Shown in pieces: positions 33,089 to 43,555 of a stretch of DNA of 50,148 bases. Each line of letters begins with the position of its first letter. The first letter of the stretch is position 1. Origin of the DNA: an uncultured Bacillota bacterium (GTDB lineage: Bacteria; Bacillota_I; Bacilli_A; RF39; UBA660); assembly GCA_946630315.1 (NCBI GenBank), contig CAMOYT010000006.1, positions 1 to 50,148 of the forward strand, in the 5' to 3' direction. The position numbers and the translations under genes were made by a program. Under the pieces are notes generated by a model. It saw only the letters and a program-made list of their open reading frames with translations. It had not been told where the DNA came from and ran no database searches.

Positions 33089-33652
33089 ATGTACGATTAC
33101 ATAATTGGAAAGATTACTAATATAAAAAATAATGCTATTGTTGTAGATAATAATGGAATAGGATACTTAGTCTATGTATCTAATCCATATTCTTTTGAGT
33201 TAAATAAAGAATATAAAGTATATATCTATCAACAAATAATGGAAGATGCTAATAACCTATATGGTTTTAAAACTATTGAAGAAAAAGAATTATTTTTAAA
33301 ACTAATTAGTGTTAAAGGATTAGGTTGTAAAATGGCTCTTCCAATTCTTGCTGTAGGATCAATAGATGGAATAATGGATGCCATAGAAAGAGAGAATGTA
33401 TTATATCTTAAGAAATTTCCAAAAATTGGTGATAAATTAGCTAAACAAATAGTATTAGATTTAAAAGGAAAACTAGAATTTATTGGCGTAGGAATTTCAG
33501 ATGATGAAGTAGAAACATCTAATGAATTAAGAGAAGTTCTATTAGGACTAGGTTATAAAGAAAAAGAACTAAAGCCAGTACTTGCTAGAGTAGACACATC
33601 TCTTCCTATAGAAGGACAAGTAAAAGATGCCCTAAAATTATTATTAAAATAA
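33089..33652 (+). CDS. ruvA: Holliday junction DNA-binding protein RuvA
   Basis: 187 residues: N-terminal OB fold (YIIGKITNIKNNAIVVDNNGIGYLVYV), helix-hairpin-helix region (LISVKGLGCKMALPILA, FPKIGDKLAKQIVLDLKGKL), and a C-terminal three-helix domain that contacts RuvB. It binds four-way junctions and loads RuvB. ATG 33089 has GGAGTTGAT upstream; the longer frame from 33041 runs through the terminator and promoter and is rejected. First gene of ruvA-ruvB-34671-queA. Confidence 0.95.
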   Translation: MYDYIIGKITNIKNNAIVVDNNGIGYLVYVSNPYSFELNKEYKVYIYQQIMEDANNLYGFKTIEEKELFLKLISVKGLGCKMALPILAVGSIDGIMDAIERENVLYLKKFPKIGDKLAKQIVLDLKGKLEFIGVGISDDEVETSNELREVLLGLGYKEKELKPVLARVDTSLPIEGQVKDALKLLLK

Positions 33653-33664
33653 GAGGAGGTATAT

Positions 33665-34666
33665 ATGAAAGAAGAAAGTATTATAAAAAATTATGATTTA
33701 TTTGATGATAAAACCTTAGATAATACAATTCGTCCTGAATCAATAGCTGAATATATTGGACAAAACGATGTCAAAGAAAATATAAAAGTCTTTGTTGAAG
33801 CAGCTAAAATGAGAGATGAAGCTCTAGACCATGTCTTATTATATGGTCCACCTGGACTTGGAAAAACAACACTTGCTTTTATTATTGCCCATGAATTAGG
33901 TACACATATAAAAACAGCAAGTGGACCAAGTATTGAAAAAAGTGGAGATTTAGCAGCAATATTATCTTCCCTAGAACCAGGTGATGTATTATTTATAGAT
34001 GAAATTCATCGTATGCCAAGATATATAGAAGAAATACTATATCCAGCCATGGAAGATTTTTCACTTGATATAATAGTAGGTAGTGAAGGAAATAGTAGAA
34101 ACATAAAAATAGATTTACCTCCATTTACACTTGTGGGAGCCACAACAAGAGCGGGCGATTTATCAGCACCATTACGTGACCGTTTTGGAATAGTATCAAA
34201 GCTACAATTTTATACAATAGAAGAATTAAAAGAAATAATTAAAAGAACAGCTCGAGTATTAAAAATAGAAATAGAAGAAGATGCTGCCGAAGAATTAGCA
34301 AAACGTAGTCGTGGTACTCCAAGAATTGCTAATAGATTATTTAAAAGAGTTAGAGATTTTGCTATGGTAGAAGGAATGTCTTCTATAGATAAAGAAATAA
34401 CTGAACAAGCTCTATCTAAATTAAAAGTAGATAAGATGGGACTAGATAATACCGATCATGAATTATTACTAGCAATTATTAATAAATTTAATGGTGGCCC
34501 AGTTGGTATTGAAGCTCTTGGTAGTTCAATAGGAGAAGAAGTAACAACAATAGAAGATGTATATGAACCATATCTACTACAAATGGGCTTGTTAAAAAGA
34601 ACTTCACGTGGTAGAGTAGTAACAGATAAAGCATATGAAGTATTGGGAATAAAAAAGGAGAAATAA
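33665..34666 (+). CDS. ruvB: Holliday junction branch-migration ATPase RuvB
   Basis: 333-residue AAA+ motor. Seen: Walker A GPPGLGKT (residues 61-68), Walker [11 protein letters not shown], sensor region [21 protein letters not shown] with the arginine finger, and a C-terminal winged helix ([21 protein letters not shown]). AAGAGGAGGT lies before the ATG, 12 bases after ruvA. With RuvA it migrates Holliday junctions left after AddAB-initiated recombination. Confidence 0.97.
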   Translation: MKEESIIKNYDLFDDKTLDNTIRPESIAEYIGQNDVKENIKVFVEAAKMRDEALDHVLLYGPPGLGKTTLAFIIAHELGTHIKTASGPSIEKSGDLAAILSSLEPGDVLFIDEIHRMPRYIEEILYPAMEDFSLDIIVGSEGNSRNIKIDLPPFTLVGATTRAGDLSAPLRDRFGIVSKLQFYTIEELKEIIKRTARVLKIEIEEDAAEELAKRSRGTPRIANRLFKRVRDFAMVEGMSSIDKEITEQALSKLKVDKMGLDNTDHELLLAIINKFNGGPVGIEALGSSIGEEVTTIEDVYEPYLLQMGLLKRTSRGRVVTDKAYEVLGIKKEK

Positions 34667-34670
34667 TAAG

Positions 34671-35258
34671 ATGAAGAAAAGACAAGCATTTGAAGATGTA
34701 AAAACAAAAGAAGATTTAATAAAAATGTTTCAAAAAAACATTGAATACTTAATAGAAGGCTATATAAATGATGCGACTGCAACAACAGTAATAGTCAAAT
34801 CATTATCAATGACTGATGAGCAAGCAAAAAAATCTTTGTCTTTTCTTCATCATGTTGATACTAAATTAAACTTTGCTGGACAAGCAGATTTTAATAAAAG
34901 ACATAAAATTCCAACTATAGTAGCTGGAATGAACTATATCATAAATCATGAAGAAGAAGTACAAGATCTATCTTTAGATGAATTAATGGTTTTAGCAAAA
35001 ATATCAAGTATTGAAGATGAACAAGAATATAATAACTTACTAACTATTTATACTAAAAACATATTAAGTGAAATAACTTCTCGTGATAATAGATATGGTT
35101 TTAGAGAGTTTTTTGCAACTATCGTAGAAAAACTACATGGAGAAGGAAAAACAGAACAAGAAATATTAAAATATTTACAAAGTAATAATAATGAATCATT
35201 AATAGAAGAAGCAATAAGCTATGATAATGAACTATTAAAAAGTTGGGGGTTAAGTTAA
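34671..35258 (+). CDS. Helical hypothetical protein in the ruv-queA operon
   Basis: 195 residues, cytosolic, not recognised. Predicted all-helical, acidic; segments [47 protein letters not shown] and [21 protein letters not shown]. No catalytic motif. AAGGAGAAA overlaps the ruvB 3' end, four bases separate the two genes, and its TAA overlaps the queA ATG (TAATG), so all three are co-translated. Any role in recombination or tRNA modification is only suggested by position. Confidence 0.75.
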   Translation: MKKRQAFEDVKTKEDLIKMFQKNIEYLIEGYINDATATTVIVKSLSMTDEQAKKSLSFLHHVDTKLNFAGQADFNKRHKIPTIVAGMNYIINHEEEVQDLSLDELMVLAKISSIEDEQEYNNLLTIYTKNILSEITSRDNRYGFREFFATIVEKLHGEGKTEQEILKYLQSNNNESLIEEAISYDNELLKSWGLS

Positions 35259-36295
35259 TGACAGTAGAAGAGTTCAATTATGATTTACCAGAAGAATTAA
35301 TAGCTCAAACTCCTCTTAAAAAAAGAGATGAATCAAGACTATTAGTTTTAGATAAAAATACTGGTAAGATTATTCATAAACATTTTTATGATATTATCAA
35401 TTATTTAAGAGAGGGAGATACCTTGGTATTAAATGATACTAAAGTATTACCTGCTAGATTAATTGGTGAAAAAGAAGAAACAAAAGCTGTAATAGAAATA
35501 TTACTACTAAAAAACATTGAAAATGACATTTGGGAATGCTTAGTAAAACCAGCTAGACGTATTAAAGTAGGTACAATAGTATCTTTTGGAAATGGCAAAT
35601 TAAAAGCCAAATGTATTAAAGAAGAAGATGAAGGAATAAGACATTTTGAATTATTATATGATGGAATCTTATTAGAAATATTAGAAGAATTAGGTACAAT
35701 GCCACTTCCTCCATATATTCATGAAAAACTAGAAGATCAATCAAGATATCAAACTGTCTATGCTAAAGAAGTAGGTAGTGCTGCAGCACCAACTGCTGGA
35801 CTTCATTTTACAAAAGAACTTTTAGAAGAAATCAAAAATAAAGGTATAAATATTGCCTACGTCACACTACATGTTGGATTAGGTACATTTAGACCTGTAC
35901 AAGTAGATAATGTTGAAGACCATGAAATGCATTCAGAATATTATCATATGACTAAAGAAGTAGCAGATTTATTAAATAAAACAAAAGCTTCAGGAAATAG
36001 AATTATAGCTGTAGGAACTACATCAACAAGGACATTAGAAACTATTATGTCAAAACACGATAACTTTGTAGAATGCAGTGGTTGGACTAATATCTTTATC
36101 TATCCTGGATATAAGTTTAAAGCAATAGACTCATTAATTACTAATTTCCATTTACCAAAATCAACATTAGTAATGTTAGTAAGTGCTTTAGCAGGTAAAG
36201 AAAACATCTTAAATGCCTATAAAGTAGCAGTAGAAGAAAAATATAGATTTTTCTCATTTGGTGATGCTATGTTTATTACAGATTTAGATAAATAA
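35258..36295 (+). CDS. queA: S-adenosylmethionine:tRNA ribosyltransferase-isomerase
   Basis: 345 residues. Transfers and isomerises the ribosyl group of SAM onto preQ1 in tRNA to give epoxyqueuosine. Seen: [85 protein letters not shown] and [17 protein letters not shown], a complete QueA. ATG 35258 is used, with a G-rich GGGGG (35234-35238) about 20 bases upstream as the only candidate site, so coupling from 34671 is likely. Works with tgt downstream. Confidence 0.96.
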   Translation: MTVEEFNYDLPEELIAQTPLKKRDESRLLVLDKNTGKIIHKHFYDIINYLREGDTLVLNDTKVLPARLIGEKEETKAVIEILLLKNIENDIWECLVKPARRIKVGTIVSFGNGKLKAKCIKEEDEGIRHFELLYDGILLEILEELGTMPLPPYIHEKLEDQSRYQTVYAKEVGSAAAPTAGLHFTKELLEEIKNKGINIAYVTLHVGLGTFRPVQVDNVEDHEMHSEYYHMTKEVADLLNKTKASGNRIIAVGTTSTRTLETIMSKHDNFVECSGWTNIFIYPGYKFKAIDSLITNFHLPKSTLVMLVSALAGKENILNAYKVAVEEKYRFFSFGDAMFITDLDK

Positions 36296-36315
36296 GAGTA
36301 TTAAAGCTCTTTTTC
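36293..36315 (+). terminator. Weak terminator after queA
   Basis: Short stem AAGAG (36294-36298) with CTCTT (36307-36311) and a T-rich tail; the stop overlaps the left arm. Confidence 0.55.
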
Positions 36316-36329
36316 TTTTGCTTATAAAA

Positions 36330-36338
36330 TGATATAAT
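36330..36338 (+). promoter_or_regulatory. Extended -10 promoter of tgt
   Basis: TGATATAAT; no convincing -35. AAAGAGGTGA lies before ATG 36365. Confidence 0.55.
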
Positions 36339-36361
36339 AAGTTGGACAAAAAAAGAGGTGA

Positions 36362-37497
<1,136 letters not shown>

Positions 37498-37527
37498 ATT
37501 TTTGTTGTTTTATTTTTTAAAAAGCTA

Positions 37528-37536
37528 TGATAAAAT
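37528..37536 (+). promoter_or_regulatory. Probable pilC promoter
   Basis: TGATAAAAT extended -10; no clear -35. GGGAGGA (37553-37559) is the ribosome binding site. Confidence 0.45.
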
Positions 37537-37566
37537 TATAGTTGAATAAAATAGGGAGGAATGCAT

Positions 37567-39090
37567 ATGGCTTTATTCAGTAAAAAAGAAAAAAAAGCAC
37601 CTAAAGATAATAAGCAAGTTGCACCACAAACTACTGAACAACAAGTAGCACCAGCTGCAGCACAACAACAACAAGCACAAGCACCAGCGGCAGTACCACA
37701 GCAAGCTCAGGCGCCAGCAGCAACTCCCCAAACTGCTCAAGCAAATCCAGCAGTAGCATCAATTGCTTCTCAACAAGCAATGTATAATAATACAATGCCT
37801 GGAGCAAATGGACCTACTCAACAAGAAATATCTTTACCTGAAGAATCATCTGTAGAAGCAGAATCTAGAGCAAAAATAGCAAGGCCAGTTATTCATTATC
37901 GTTATAAGATAATAAATACACAAGGAAAGAAAGAAGAAGGAACATTTGATGCTGAATCAGAAAATGATGTAAGAAATTTCTTAATGTCACAAGACTATCA
38001 AGTCTTAGAAATAAAAGTAAGAGATAAATTTGATATAGATATTGGCTCATCTAAATTAAAAGCAGCTGACTTATCTTTCTCTCTTACACAATTATCTACA
38101 TATTTAAAAGCTGGTATTCCATTAGCTGATGCTGTAAGAATATTAGCTAAACAATCAAACAAAAAGAACTTAAAGAAAAGTTTCCAACAATTAGTATATC
38201 AATTACTAAAAGGAGAAAGTTTCTCAGATGCAATGTTAATGCAAGGAGACTTATATCCTAAGCTATTAATAAACATGGTAAAAACAGCTGAAATGACAGG
38301 AGATTTACCATCTATACTTGATGATATGGCTGAATACTATACATCTATGGATCAAACAAGAAAACAAATGAAATCAGCAATGACTTATCCAGTTGTAGTA
38401 TTAGTAATAGCTTTTGGAGTTTTAATATTCATGTTAACTTACTTGGTACCTCAATTTGCATCTATGTTTAAAGAAAATGATGCTGAAATGCCAGTTTTAA
38501 CAACAACAATATTATCTCTAAGTGAATTTGTAAAAACAAAATGGTGGCTATTACTTTTAATTATAGGTGTAATAGTAGGTGGATTTATTTACTTATATAA
38601 AACACAAATTAAATTTAGAACAGCTATACAAACCTTCTTAATGCATTTACCTGTTGTTAAAGATATTATTATTTATAATGAGATAGCAAACTTTACTAAG
38701 ACATTTGCTTCATTATTAAATCATGGTGTCTTTATTACAGATAGTATGGAAATTTTAAGTAAAATAACAAATAATGAAATTATGAAAAGAATAATCAGTC
38801 AAACATTGACCAATCTGGCTAAAGGAGATACCGTATCATCTGCTTTCAAAGGTCAATGGGCAATACCAGTTGTAGCATATGAAATGATAGTAACAGGAGA
38901 AACAACTGGACAATTAGGAACAATGATGGAAAAAGTAGCATCACACTTTCAAATGTTACATAAGAATGTTATTGATCAGATGAAATCATTAGTAGAACCA
39001 ATTATGATTTGTTTCTTAGCAGTAATAGTTGGTATCATCTTATTATCAATTATTCAACCAATGTTCTCAATTTATAGCCAAATTAAATAA
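37567..39090 (+). CDS. pilC: Type IV pilus/type II secretion inner-membrane protein PilC
   Basis: 507 residues. GspF/PilC platform protein that couples the assembly ATPase to pilin polymerisation. Residues about 10-95 are a low-complexity Ala/Gln/Pro-rich segment (AQAPAAVPQQAQAPAATP) not found in typical members. Then a small beta-domain (VIHYRYKIINTQGKKEEGTFDAESENDV), and two T2SSF domains (LSFSLTQLSTYLKAGIPLADAV and IANFTKTFASLLNHGVFI) with hydrophobic segments near 275-297, 325-347 and 477-500. ATG 37567 is chosen over ATG 37561 for spacing to GGGAGGA. Prepilin peptidase follows; no ATPase gene in the window. Confidence 0.92.
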   Translation: MALFSKKEKKAPKDNKQVAPQTTEQQVAPAAAQQQQAQAPAAVPQQAQAPAATPQTAQANPAVASIASQQAMYNNTMPGANGPTQQEISLPEESSVEAESRAKIARPVIHYRYKIINTQGKKEEGTFDAESENDVRNFLMSQDYQVLEIKVRDKFDIDIGSSKLKAADLSFSLTQLSTYLKAGIPLADAVRILAKQSNKKNLKKSFQQLVYQLLKGESFSDAMLMQGDLYPKLLINMVKTAEMTGDLPSILDDMAEYYTSMDQTRKQMKSAMTYPVVVLVIAFGVLIFMLTYLVPQFASMFKENDAEMPVLTTTILSLSEFVKTKWWLLLLIIGVIVGGFIYLYKTQIKFRTAIQTFLMHLPVVKDIIIYNEIANFTKTFASLLNHGVFITDSMEILSKITNNEIMKRIISQTLTNLAKGDTVSSAFKGQWAIPVVAYEMIVTGETTGQLGTMMEKVASHFQMLHKNVIDQMKSLVEPIMICFLAVIVGIILLSIIQPMFSIYSQIK

Positions 39091-39109
39091 AAGAATAGGA
39101 GGAGTAATT

Positions 39110-39877
39110 ATGGAATTAATATATTTAATTACTCTTTTTCTTTTAGGAACATTATGTGGATCCTTCTTTACAGTAGTAGGACTGCGTTTACCTAAAGGAG
39201 AGAACTTTATAACTAATCACTCACACTGTGATAATTGTAACCATAAATTAAGTTTTCTAGATATGATTCCAATATTATCATTTCTCTTTTTAGGAAGAAA
39301 ATGTAGATATTGTAAGAAACCAATAAGTAGTCTATCTACATATATGGAATTCTTTACTGGAATATTATTTGCTCTAGCATATTATGTATTTGGATTCAGT
39401 ATCCAACTATTAATAGCTTTAGGAATAGTAGCAATGTTAATAATAATAGCTGTATCTGATATAACATATTTAATAATACCAGACAGTCTATTAATATTCT
39501 TTGGAATATATTTCGCAATATTACAATTTATTCATTTAGGATTTAGACAAGGTATGTTAATGCTATGTTCTGGATTATTTTTGTTTCTAATAATGTATTT
39601 TATTATGGTTATAGGAAATAAAATATTTAAAAAAGAATCACTCGGTGGAGGAGATATTAAAATGATGTTTGTCTTTGGTATCTTACTAGAACCATTACTT
39701 GGAACAGCTGCAATATTCTTAGGAAGTGTTCTAGCCTTACCAATTTCCATCTTTTTATTAAAAAAACATATTGGTAATGTAGTACCATTTGGTCCATTCC
39801 TACTTATTGCTTTAACATTTATTTACTTCACTGGAATAACAACAGCAGACATTCTAAACTTTTTAAGAATGGTATAA
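39110..39877 (+). CDS. pilD: Prepilin peptidase (leader peptidase/N-methyltransferase)
   Basis: 255-residue polytopic membrane aspartyl protease. Seen: N-terminal helix, cytosolic zinc domain with C40-DN-C43 and C65-RY-C68, then six or so helices containing the two catalytic aspartates D117 (IAVSDITYLIIPD) and D182 (LGGGDIKMM). The zinc domain suggests a bifunctional protease/methyltransferase. It should cleave after G7 of the 9016 protein and G5 of the 49489 protein. AGGAGG lies seven bases before ATG 39110; the frame from 39029 overlaps pilC and is rejected. Confidence 0.95.
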   Translation: MELIYLITLFLLGTLCGSFFTVVGLRLPKGENFITNHSHCDNCNHKLSFLDMIPILSFLFLGRKCRYCKKPISSLSTYMEFFTGILFALAYYVFGFSIQLLIALGIVAMLIIIAVSDITYLIIPDSLLIFFGIYFAILQFIHLGFRQGMLMLCSGLFLFLIMYFIMVIGNKIFKKESLGGGDIKMMFVFGILLEPLLGTAAIFLGSVLALPISIFLLKKHIGNVVPFGPFLLIALTFIYFTGITTADILNFLRMV

Positions 39878-39878
39878 T

Positions 39879-39907
39879 AAAAGAAAGATTAATTCTTTCT
39901 TTTTTTT
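39879..39907 (+). terminator. Rho-independent terminator
   Basis: Stem 39879-39888 with 39894-39903, loop TTAAT, T run to 39907. Confidence 0.85.
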
Positions 39908-39945
39908 CATATATGTATTAAGATAAATATATAGGTGGTGATAAC

Positions 39946-41247
39946 ATGAAAAATCTTACTATTTTACCAGCAGATACTTATATAGTAATAAATAAAACAG
40001 TAATTACAGAAAAAGATCGTAAGATTATTTCTATGTTATATCAACCAATTATAGGTTTTACAGCAACTTCACTTTATTTAACTCTAATAGATGATTTAGA
40101 TAAACAAGAAGTGATGAGTGATGACCTAACACATCATCATTTAATGGCTACTATGCAATTAAAATTAGAAGATATTATTATAGCTCGTGAAAAACTAGAA
40201 GCAGTAGGATTATTAAAAACTTACATAAAGAAAGAATCAATTAACCATTATGTATATTTATTATATTCTCCAATTTCAGCTAACGAGTTTTTTAATCATC
40301 CAATATTAAACATAGTCTTATACAATAATCTAGGTAAACATGAATATGAAAGAATACTAAATTATTATAAAATACCAAGAATTAATTTAAAAGATTATGA
40401 AGAAGTAACTAAATCATTTGATGATGTATTCCAATCAGTAAGAGGAACAATACTTGAAGCAAATGATGATATTACTAAACAAGATAGTAACAATATTTTA
40501 ATAAATAAAGGAATAGACTTTAACTTAATAATATCATCTATTCCAGAAACACAAATAAATGATAAGTGCTTTAATAAAGAAACTAAAGATTTAATAAATG
40601 CCTTAAGTTTTACATATAATCTAAATACATTAGATATGCAAGGCTTAATTAGAAACGCTATTAATGAGAAAGGTTTAATTGATAAAACAGTACTTAGAAA
40701 GAGTTGTAGAGACTACTATCAATTTGAAAATAATGGTAATCTACCGACACTTATATATAATAAACAACCAGATTTCTTAAAGAAACCAAAAGGTGATAAT
40801 TCTAAATGGGCTAAAATGGTTTATACTTTTGAAAATCTTACCCCATATCAATTTTTAAAAGCAAAATATAAAGGTGCTGAACCTACTGATAGAGATAAAA
40901 GACTAATAGAAAACTTATTAGTTGAACAAAAATTAAATCCTGGAGTAGTAAATGTTCTAATCGCCTACATCTTAAAAATAAATAATGAACAATTGAAAAA
41001 GAGTTATGTAGAAACTATCGCTGGTCAATGGAAAAGATTAAATATTGAAACAGTAGAAGAAGCTATGAGATATACTGAAAAAGAACATAAAAAATTAAAG
41101 AAAATGGTAACAAAAGACACTAAGAAAGCATCTCCTAAAAAAGAAGAAGCCCAAACACCAGTTTGGTTTGATCAAGAACAAAAAGTAAATGAAACTTCCC
41201 AAGAAGAGGAAGAAGAGATGGACAAGATTTTAAAAGAACTTATATAG
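39946..41247 (+). CDS. dnaB: Replication initiation/membrane attachment protein DnaB (DnaD-like)
   Basis: 433 residues of the Bacillota DnaB helicase-loader family, not the replicative helicase. N-terminal winged-helix part: LPADTYIVINKTVITEKDRKIISMLYQPIIGFTATSLYL. C-terminal DnaD/DnaB2-type domain: PYQFLKAKYKGAEPTDRDKRLIENLL and YVETIAGQWKRLNIETVEEA, the known Y-x3-IA-x2-W pattern for single-stranded DNA binding. An acidic/basic tail follows. In Bacillus dnaI lies next; here it is absent from the window. GGTGGTGA lies before the ATG. Confidence 0.88.
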   Translation: MKNLTILPADTYIVINKTVITEKDRKIISMLYQPIIGFTATSLYLTLIDDLDKQEVMSDDLTHHHLMATMQLKLEDIIIAREKLEAVGLLKTYIKKESINHYVYLLYSPISANEFFNHPILNIVLYNNLGKHEYERILNYYKIPRINLKDYEEVTKSFDDVFQSVRGTILEANDDITKQDSNNILINKGIDFNLIISSIPETQINDKCFNKETKDLINALSFTYNLNTLDMQGLIRNAINEKGLIDKTVLRKSCRDYYQFENNGNLPTLIYNKQPDFLKKPKGDNSKWAKMVYTFENLTPYQFLKAKYKGAEPTDRDKRLIENLLVEQKLNPGVVNVLIAYILKINNEQLKKSYVETIAGQWKRLNIETVEEAMRYTEKEHKKLKKMVTKDTKKASPKKEEAQTPVWFDQEQKVNETSQEEEEEMDKILKELI

Positions 41248-41258
41248 TTCTTTTTTTT
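41232..41258 (+). terminator. Rho-independent terminator
   Basis: Stem 41232-41239 with 41247-41254, loop containing the TAG stop, T run to 41258. Confidence 0.8.
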
Positions 41259-41290
41259 GTGTCAATATATGTATATTTTACATATAATTT

Positions 41291-41319
41291 ACGTATAAAT
41301 TGACATTTTATGTTAAAAT
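41291..41319 (+). promoter_or_regulatory. Probable promoter of the HD-domain gene
   Basis: TGTTAAAAT (-10 at 41314-41319). The 22 bases 41302-41323 match the promoter region 24758-24779 at 21 positions. An AT-rich 8-base inverted repeat, TATATGTA (41266-41273) with TACATATA (41279-41286), lies upstream. Confidence 0.45.
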
Positions 41320-41349
41320 ATAGTAGTAGAGAAAAAGGAGGAGAAGAGC

Positions 41350-41865
41350 ATGTTTAAATATAGCAACAAAGAATTTAAGAGTATTATTAGTACTTATATC
41401 ATGCATCCAGTCTTTCAAGAGATGAAAGATTTTAGTCATCATGGACATACTAGATATGATCATTCTCTTCGTGTTGCTTATCACACTTATAAAGTAACTA
41501 AAGCACTACATTTAAATTATAAAGAAGCAACAGTAGCAGCTCTATTACATGACTTCTTTACTGATGAAGTAATAGCCGAAAAATCAATTAATAGAATGAG
41601 ACATCATCCAAAAGTTGCTGCTAAAAATGCCTCTAAGTATTTTTCTATAAATGAGAAACAAAAGAACATGATAGAAACTCATATGTTTCCAGTTACTCTA
41701 AGTCCGCCAGCATATTTAGAAGGTTGGCTATTAGACCTTATAGATGATGTAGTTGCTATATATGAAAAAGTAACTTCTCTAGAAAATAGTAAAAAAGCTT
41801 ATCCAAAGAAAAGATTAAATCCAGTAACATCAATTCTATTATTAATAATAACAGTCTTTAAATAG
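41350..41865 (+). CDS. HD-domain phosphohydrolase
   Basis: 171 residues. Seen: HHGHTRYDHSLRVAYHTYKV, then AALLHDFF with the HD dyad H67-D68, HHPKVAAKNA and a late DLIDD, so the metal-binding set of an HD hydrolase is complete. Substrate unknown; nucleotide or cyclic-nucleotide phosphoester hydrolysis is typical. It ends with a short hydrophobic segment (TSILLLIITVF) that might touch the membrane. AAAAGGAGGAG lies before the ATG. Single-gene unit. Confidence 0.85.
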   Translation: MFKYSNKEFKSIISTYIMHPVFQEMKDFSHHGHTRYDHSLRVAYHTYKVTKALHLNYKEATVAALLHDFFTDEVIAEKSINRMRHHPKVAAKNASKYFSINEKQKNMIETHMFPVTLSPPAYLEGWLLDLIDDVVAIYEKVTSLENSKKAYPKKRLNPVTSILLLIITVFK

Positions 41866-41888
41866 AGCTTTTTCAAGCTCTTTTTTTA
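41864..41888 (+). terminator. Rho-independent terminator
   Basis: Stem GAGCTT (41865-41870) with AAGCTC (41875-41880), loop TTTC, T run. TAG stop overlaps the stem. Confidence 0.85.
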
Positions 41889-41900
41889 AATAAAATATTA

Positions 41901-41909
41901 TGCTATAAT
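41901..41909 (+). promoter_or_regulatory. Extended -10 promoter of the pyrophosphatase gene
   Basis: TGCTATAAT, with only the terminator T run at the -35 position. Confidence 0.6.
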
Positions 41910-41932
41910 TTTTATGAAAGAAGGAAATGGGT

Positions 41933-43546
41933 ATGAAAAAAACATATATTTTTGGACATAAAAAACCAGATAGTGATTCAGTTTTATCAGCAATCGCATA
42001 TTCATATTTAAAAAATCAATTAGGTGATAATACAGAACCACGTATCTTAGGAGATATAAATAAAGAAACAGCATATGCTCTAAAATATTTTAATTTACCA
42101 GAACCAAGATACTTAAATGATGTTAAATTACAAATAAAAGATATTAATTATCATAAAGGTTTTGTTATTCAAGACATAGATTCTATCTATAAAGGATATC
42201 AAATGATGATTAATGAAGGTCTAACAGGTATTCCAGTAATTAAAAAAGATGGAACTTTCTCTGGATTAATTACTATGAAAGACTTATCAAAAACAGTAAT
42301 ATCCGAAACAATAGAAGACTTATATACATCATATAGTAATTTAATGTCAGTATTAAAAGGTGAAGAAATCCTACATTTTGATGATGAAATAATAGGTAAA
42401 CTTTTTGTAGCAGCTTTTAAAAGTACGCATATTTTAAATGAATTTAAAGCCGAACAAAATACTATTTTTATTGTAGGAGATCGTCATAGCGTCATAGAAT
42501 ATGCTATAGAATCTTGTGTTAAATTAATAATCATAACTGGAAATTGTGAAATAAAAGCTGAACATATAGAATTAGCAAGACAAAATAAAGTAAATATTAT
42601 TCGTACTCAATATGATACATATCATGTAGCACGTCTAGTTACATTAACGAATTATATTAAAACATTAATAAGAAGTTATAATCCTACTAAGTTCGATGAA
42701 AATGATTTCGTAGATGATGTAGTAGACATTAATAATAGATTAAAACATACTAATTACCCAATAGTAAATAAACAAGGTAAATGTCTAGGTCTATTAAAAA
42801 TAACTGACTTATCAGAGAAAAAACCAAAAGAAGTAATATTAGTAGATCATAATGAAAAATTACAAAGTGCTGATGGTATAGAAGAAGCCCATATTCTAGA
42901 AATAATAGACCATCATAACTTAGGTAGTATTACAACCTCAACTCCAATTAACTTTAGAAATATGGCAGTAGGATCTACTTGTACAATTGTCTATACTTTA
43001 TTCAAAGAAAGAAATATAGATATACCAAAAGAAATAGCTGGGGCACTAATATCTGGAATATTATCTGATACTTTAATATTAAAGAGTCCAACTGCTACTA
43101 AAAAAGATAAAGAAGCAGTAGAAGAGTTAGCTCTTATTGCTGAAATAAATTATCAAGAATATGGCATGGATTTATTAAAAGCAGGTACATCATTAGATGG
43201 AATGACTACTCAAGATGTATTATTTAATGATTATAAATTATATGATATTAATAATAAGAAATTTGCTATTGGTCAGTTCTTTACTATGAACTTTGAAGAA
43301 ATAGAAAAAGATCTTAATAATTATATTAACGTTTTAAATAAAGAAGCAGAAGCTAATAACTTCCAATTAGTAGCTCTTTATGTAACAGATATAGTTAAAA
43401 ATGGTAGTTATGTAATATACAATTCAAAAGCAGAAGGCATAATGAAAATAGTTTATGAAGATTCATATGAAGGATACTTTGTAGAAGGATGCCTTTCTCG
43501 TAAAAAACATATTGTACCATTAATCATGAGTGTATTAGAAAACTAG
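41933..43546 (+). CDS. ppaC: CBS-domain family II inorganic pyrophosphatase
   Basis: 537 residues. Mn/Co-dependent DHH-family pyrophosphatase: FGHKKPDSDS (H9, D13, D15), VDHNE, EIIDHHNLGS (DHH motif), and a C-terminal DHHA2 domain with CLSRKKHIVP. Between about residues 65 and 300 a regulatory insert holds a CBS repeat (IDSIYKGYQMMINEGLTGIPVI), a DRTGG-like domain, and a second CBS repeat (FVDDVVDINNRLKHTNYPIV), which in relatives binds AMP/ADP, ATP and diadenosine polyphosphates. ATG 41933 is chosen over ATG 41927 for spacing to GAAGGA. Co-transcribed with 43556. Confidence 0.94.
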   Translation: MKKTYIFGHKKPDSDSVLSAIAYSYLKNQLGDNTEPRILGDINKETAYALKYFNLPEPRYLNDVKLQIKDINYHKGFVIQDIDSIYKGYQMMINEGLTGIPVIKKDGTFSGLITMKDLSKTVISETIEDLYTSYSNLMSVLKGEEILHFDDEIIGKLFVAAFKSTHILNEFKAEQNTIFIVGDRHSVIEYAIESCVKLIIITGNCEIKAEHIELARQNKVNIIRTQYDTYHVARLVTLTNYIKTLIRSYNPTKFDENDFVDDVVDINNRLKHTNYPIVNKQGKCLGLLKITDLSEKKPKEVILVDHNEKLQSADGIEEAHILEIIDHHNLGSITTSTPINFRNMAVGSTCTIVYTLFKERNIDIPKEIAGALISGILSDTLILKSPTATKKDKEAVEELALIAEINYQEYGMDLLKAGTSLDGMTTQDVLFNDYKLYDINNKKFAIGQFFTMNFEEIEKDLNNYINVLNKEAEANNFQLVALYVTDIVKNGSYVIYNSKAEGIMKIVYEDSYEGYFVEGCLSRKKHIVPLIMSVLEN

Positions 43547-43555
43547 GAGGAATCA

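Noticed and set aside
41266-41286. Inverted repeat upstream of the HD gene as a replication origin element or operator
   Set aside because: Purely A/T-rich 8-base arms, no DnaA boxes seen nearby; chance is likely despite the adjacent dnaB gene.
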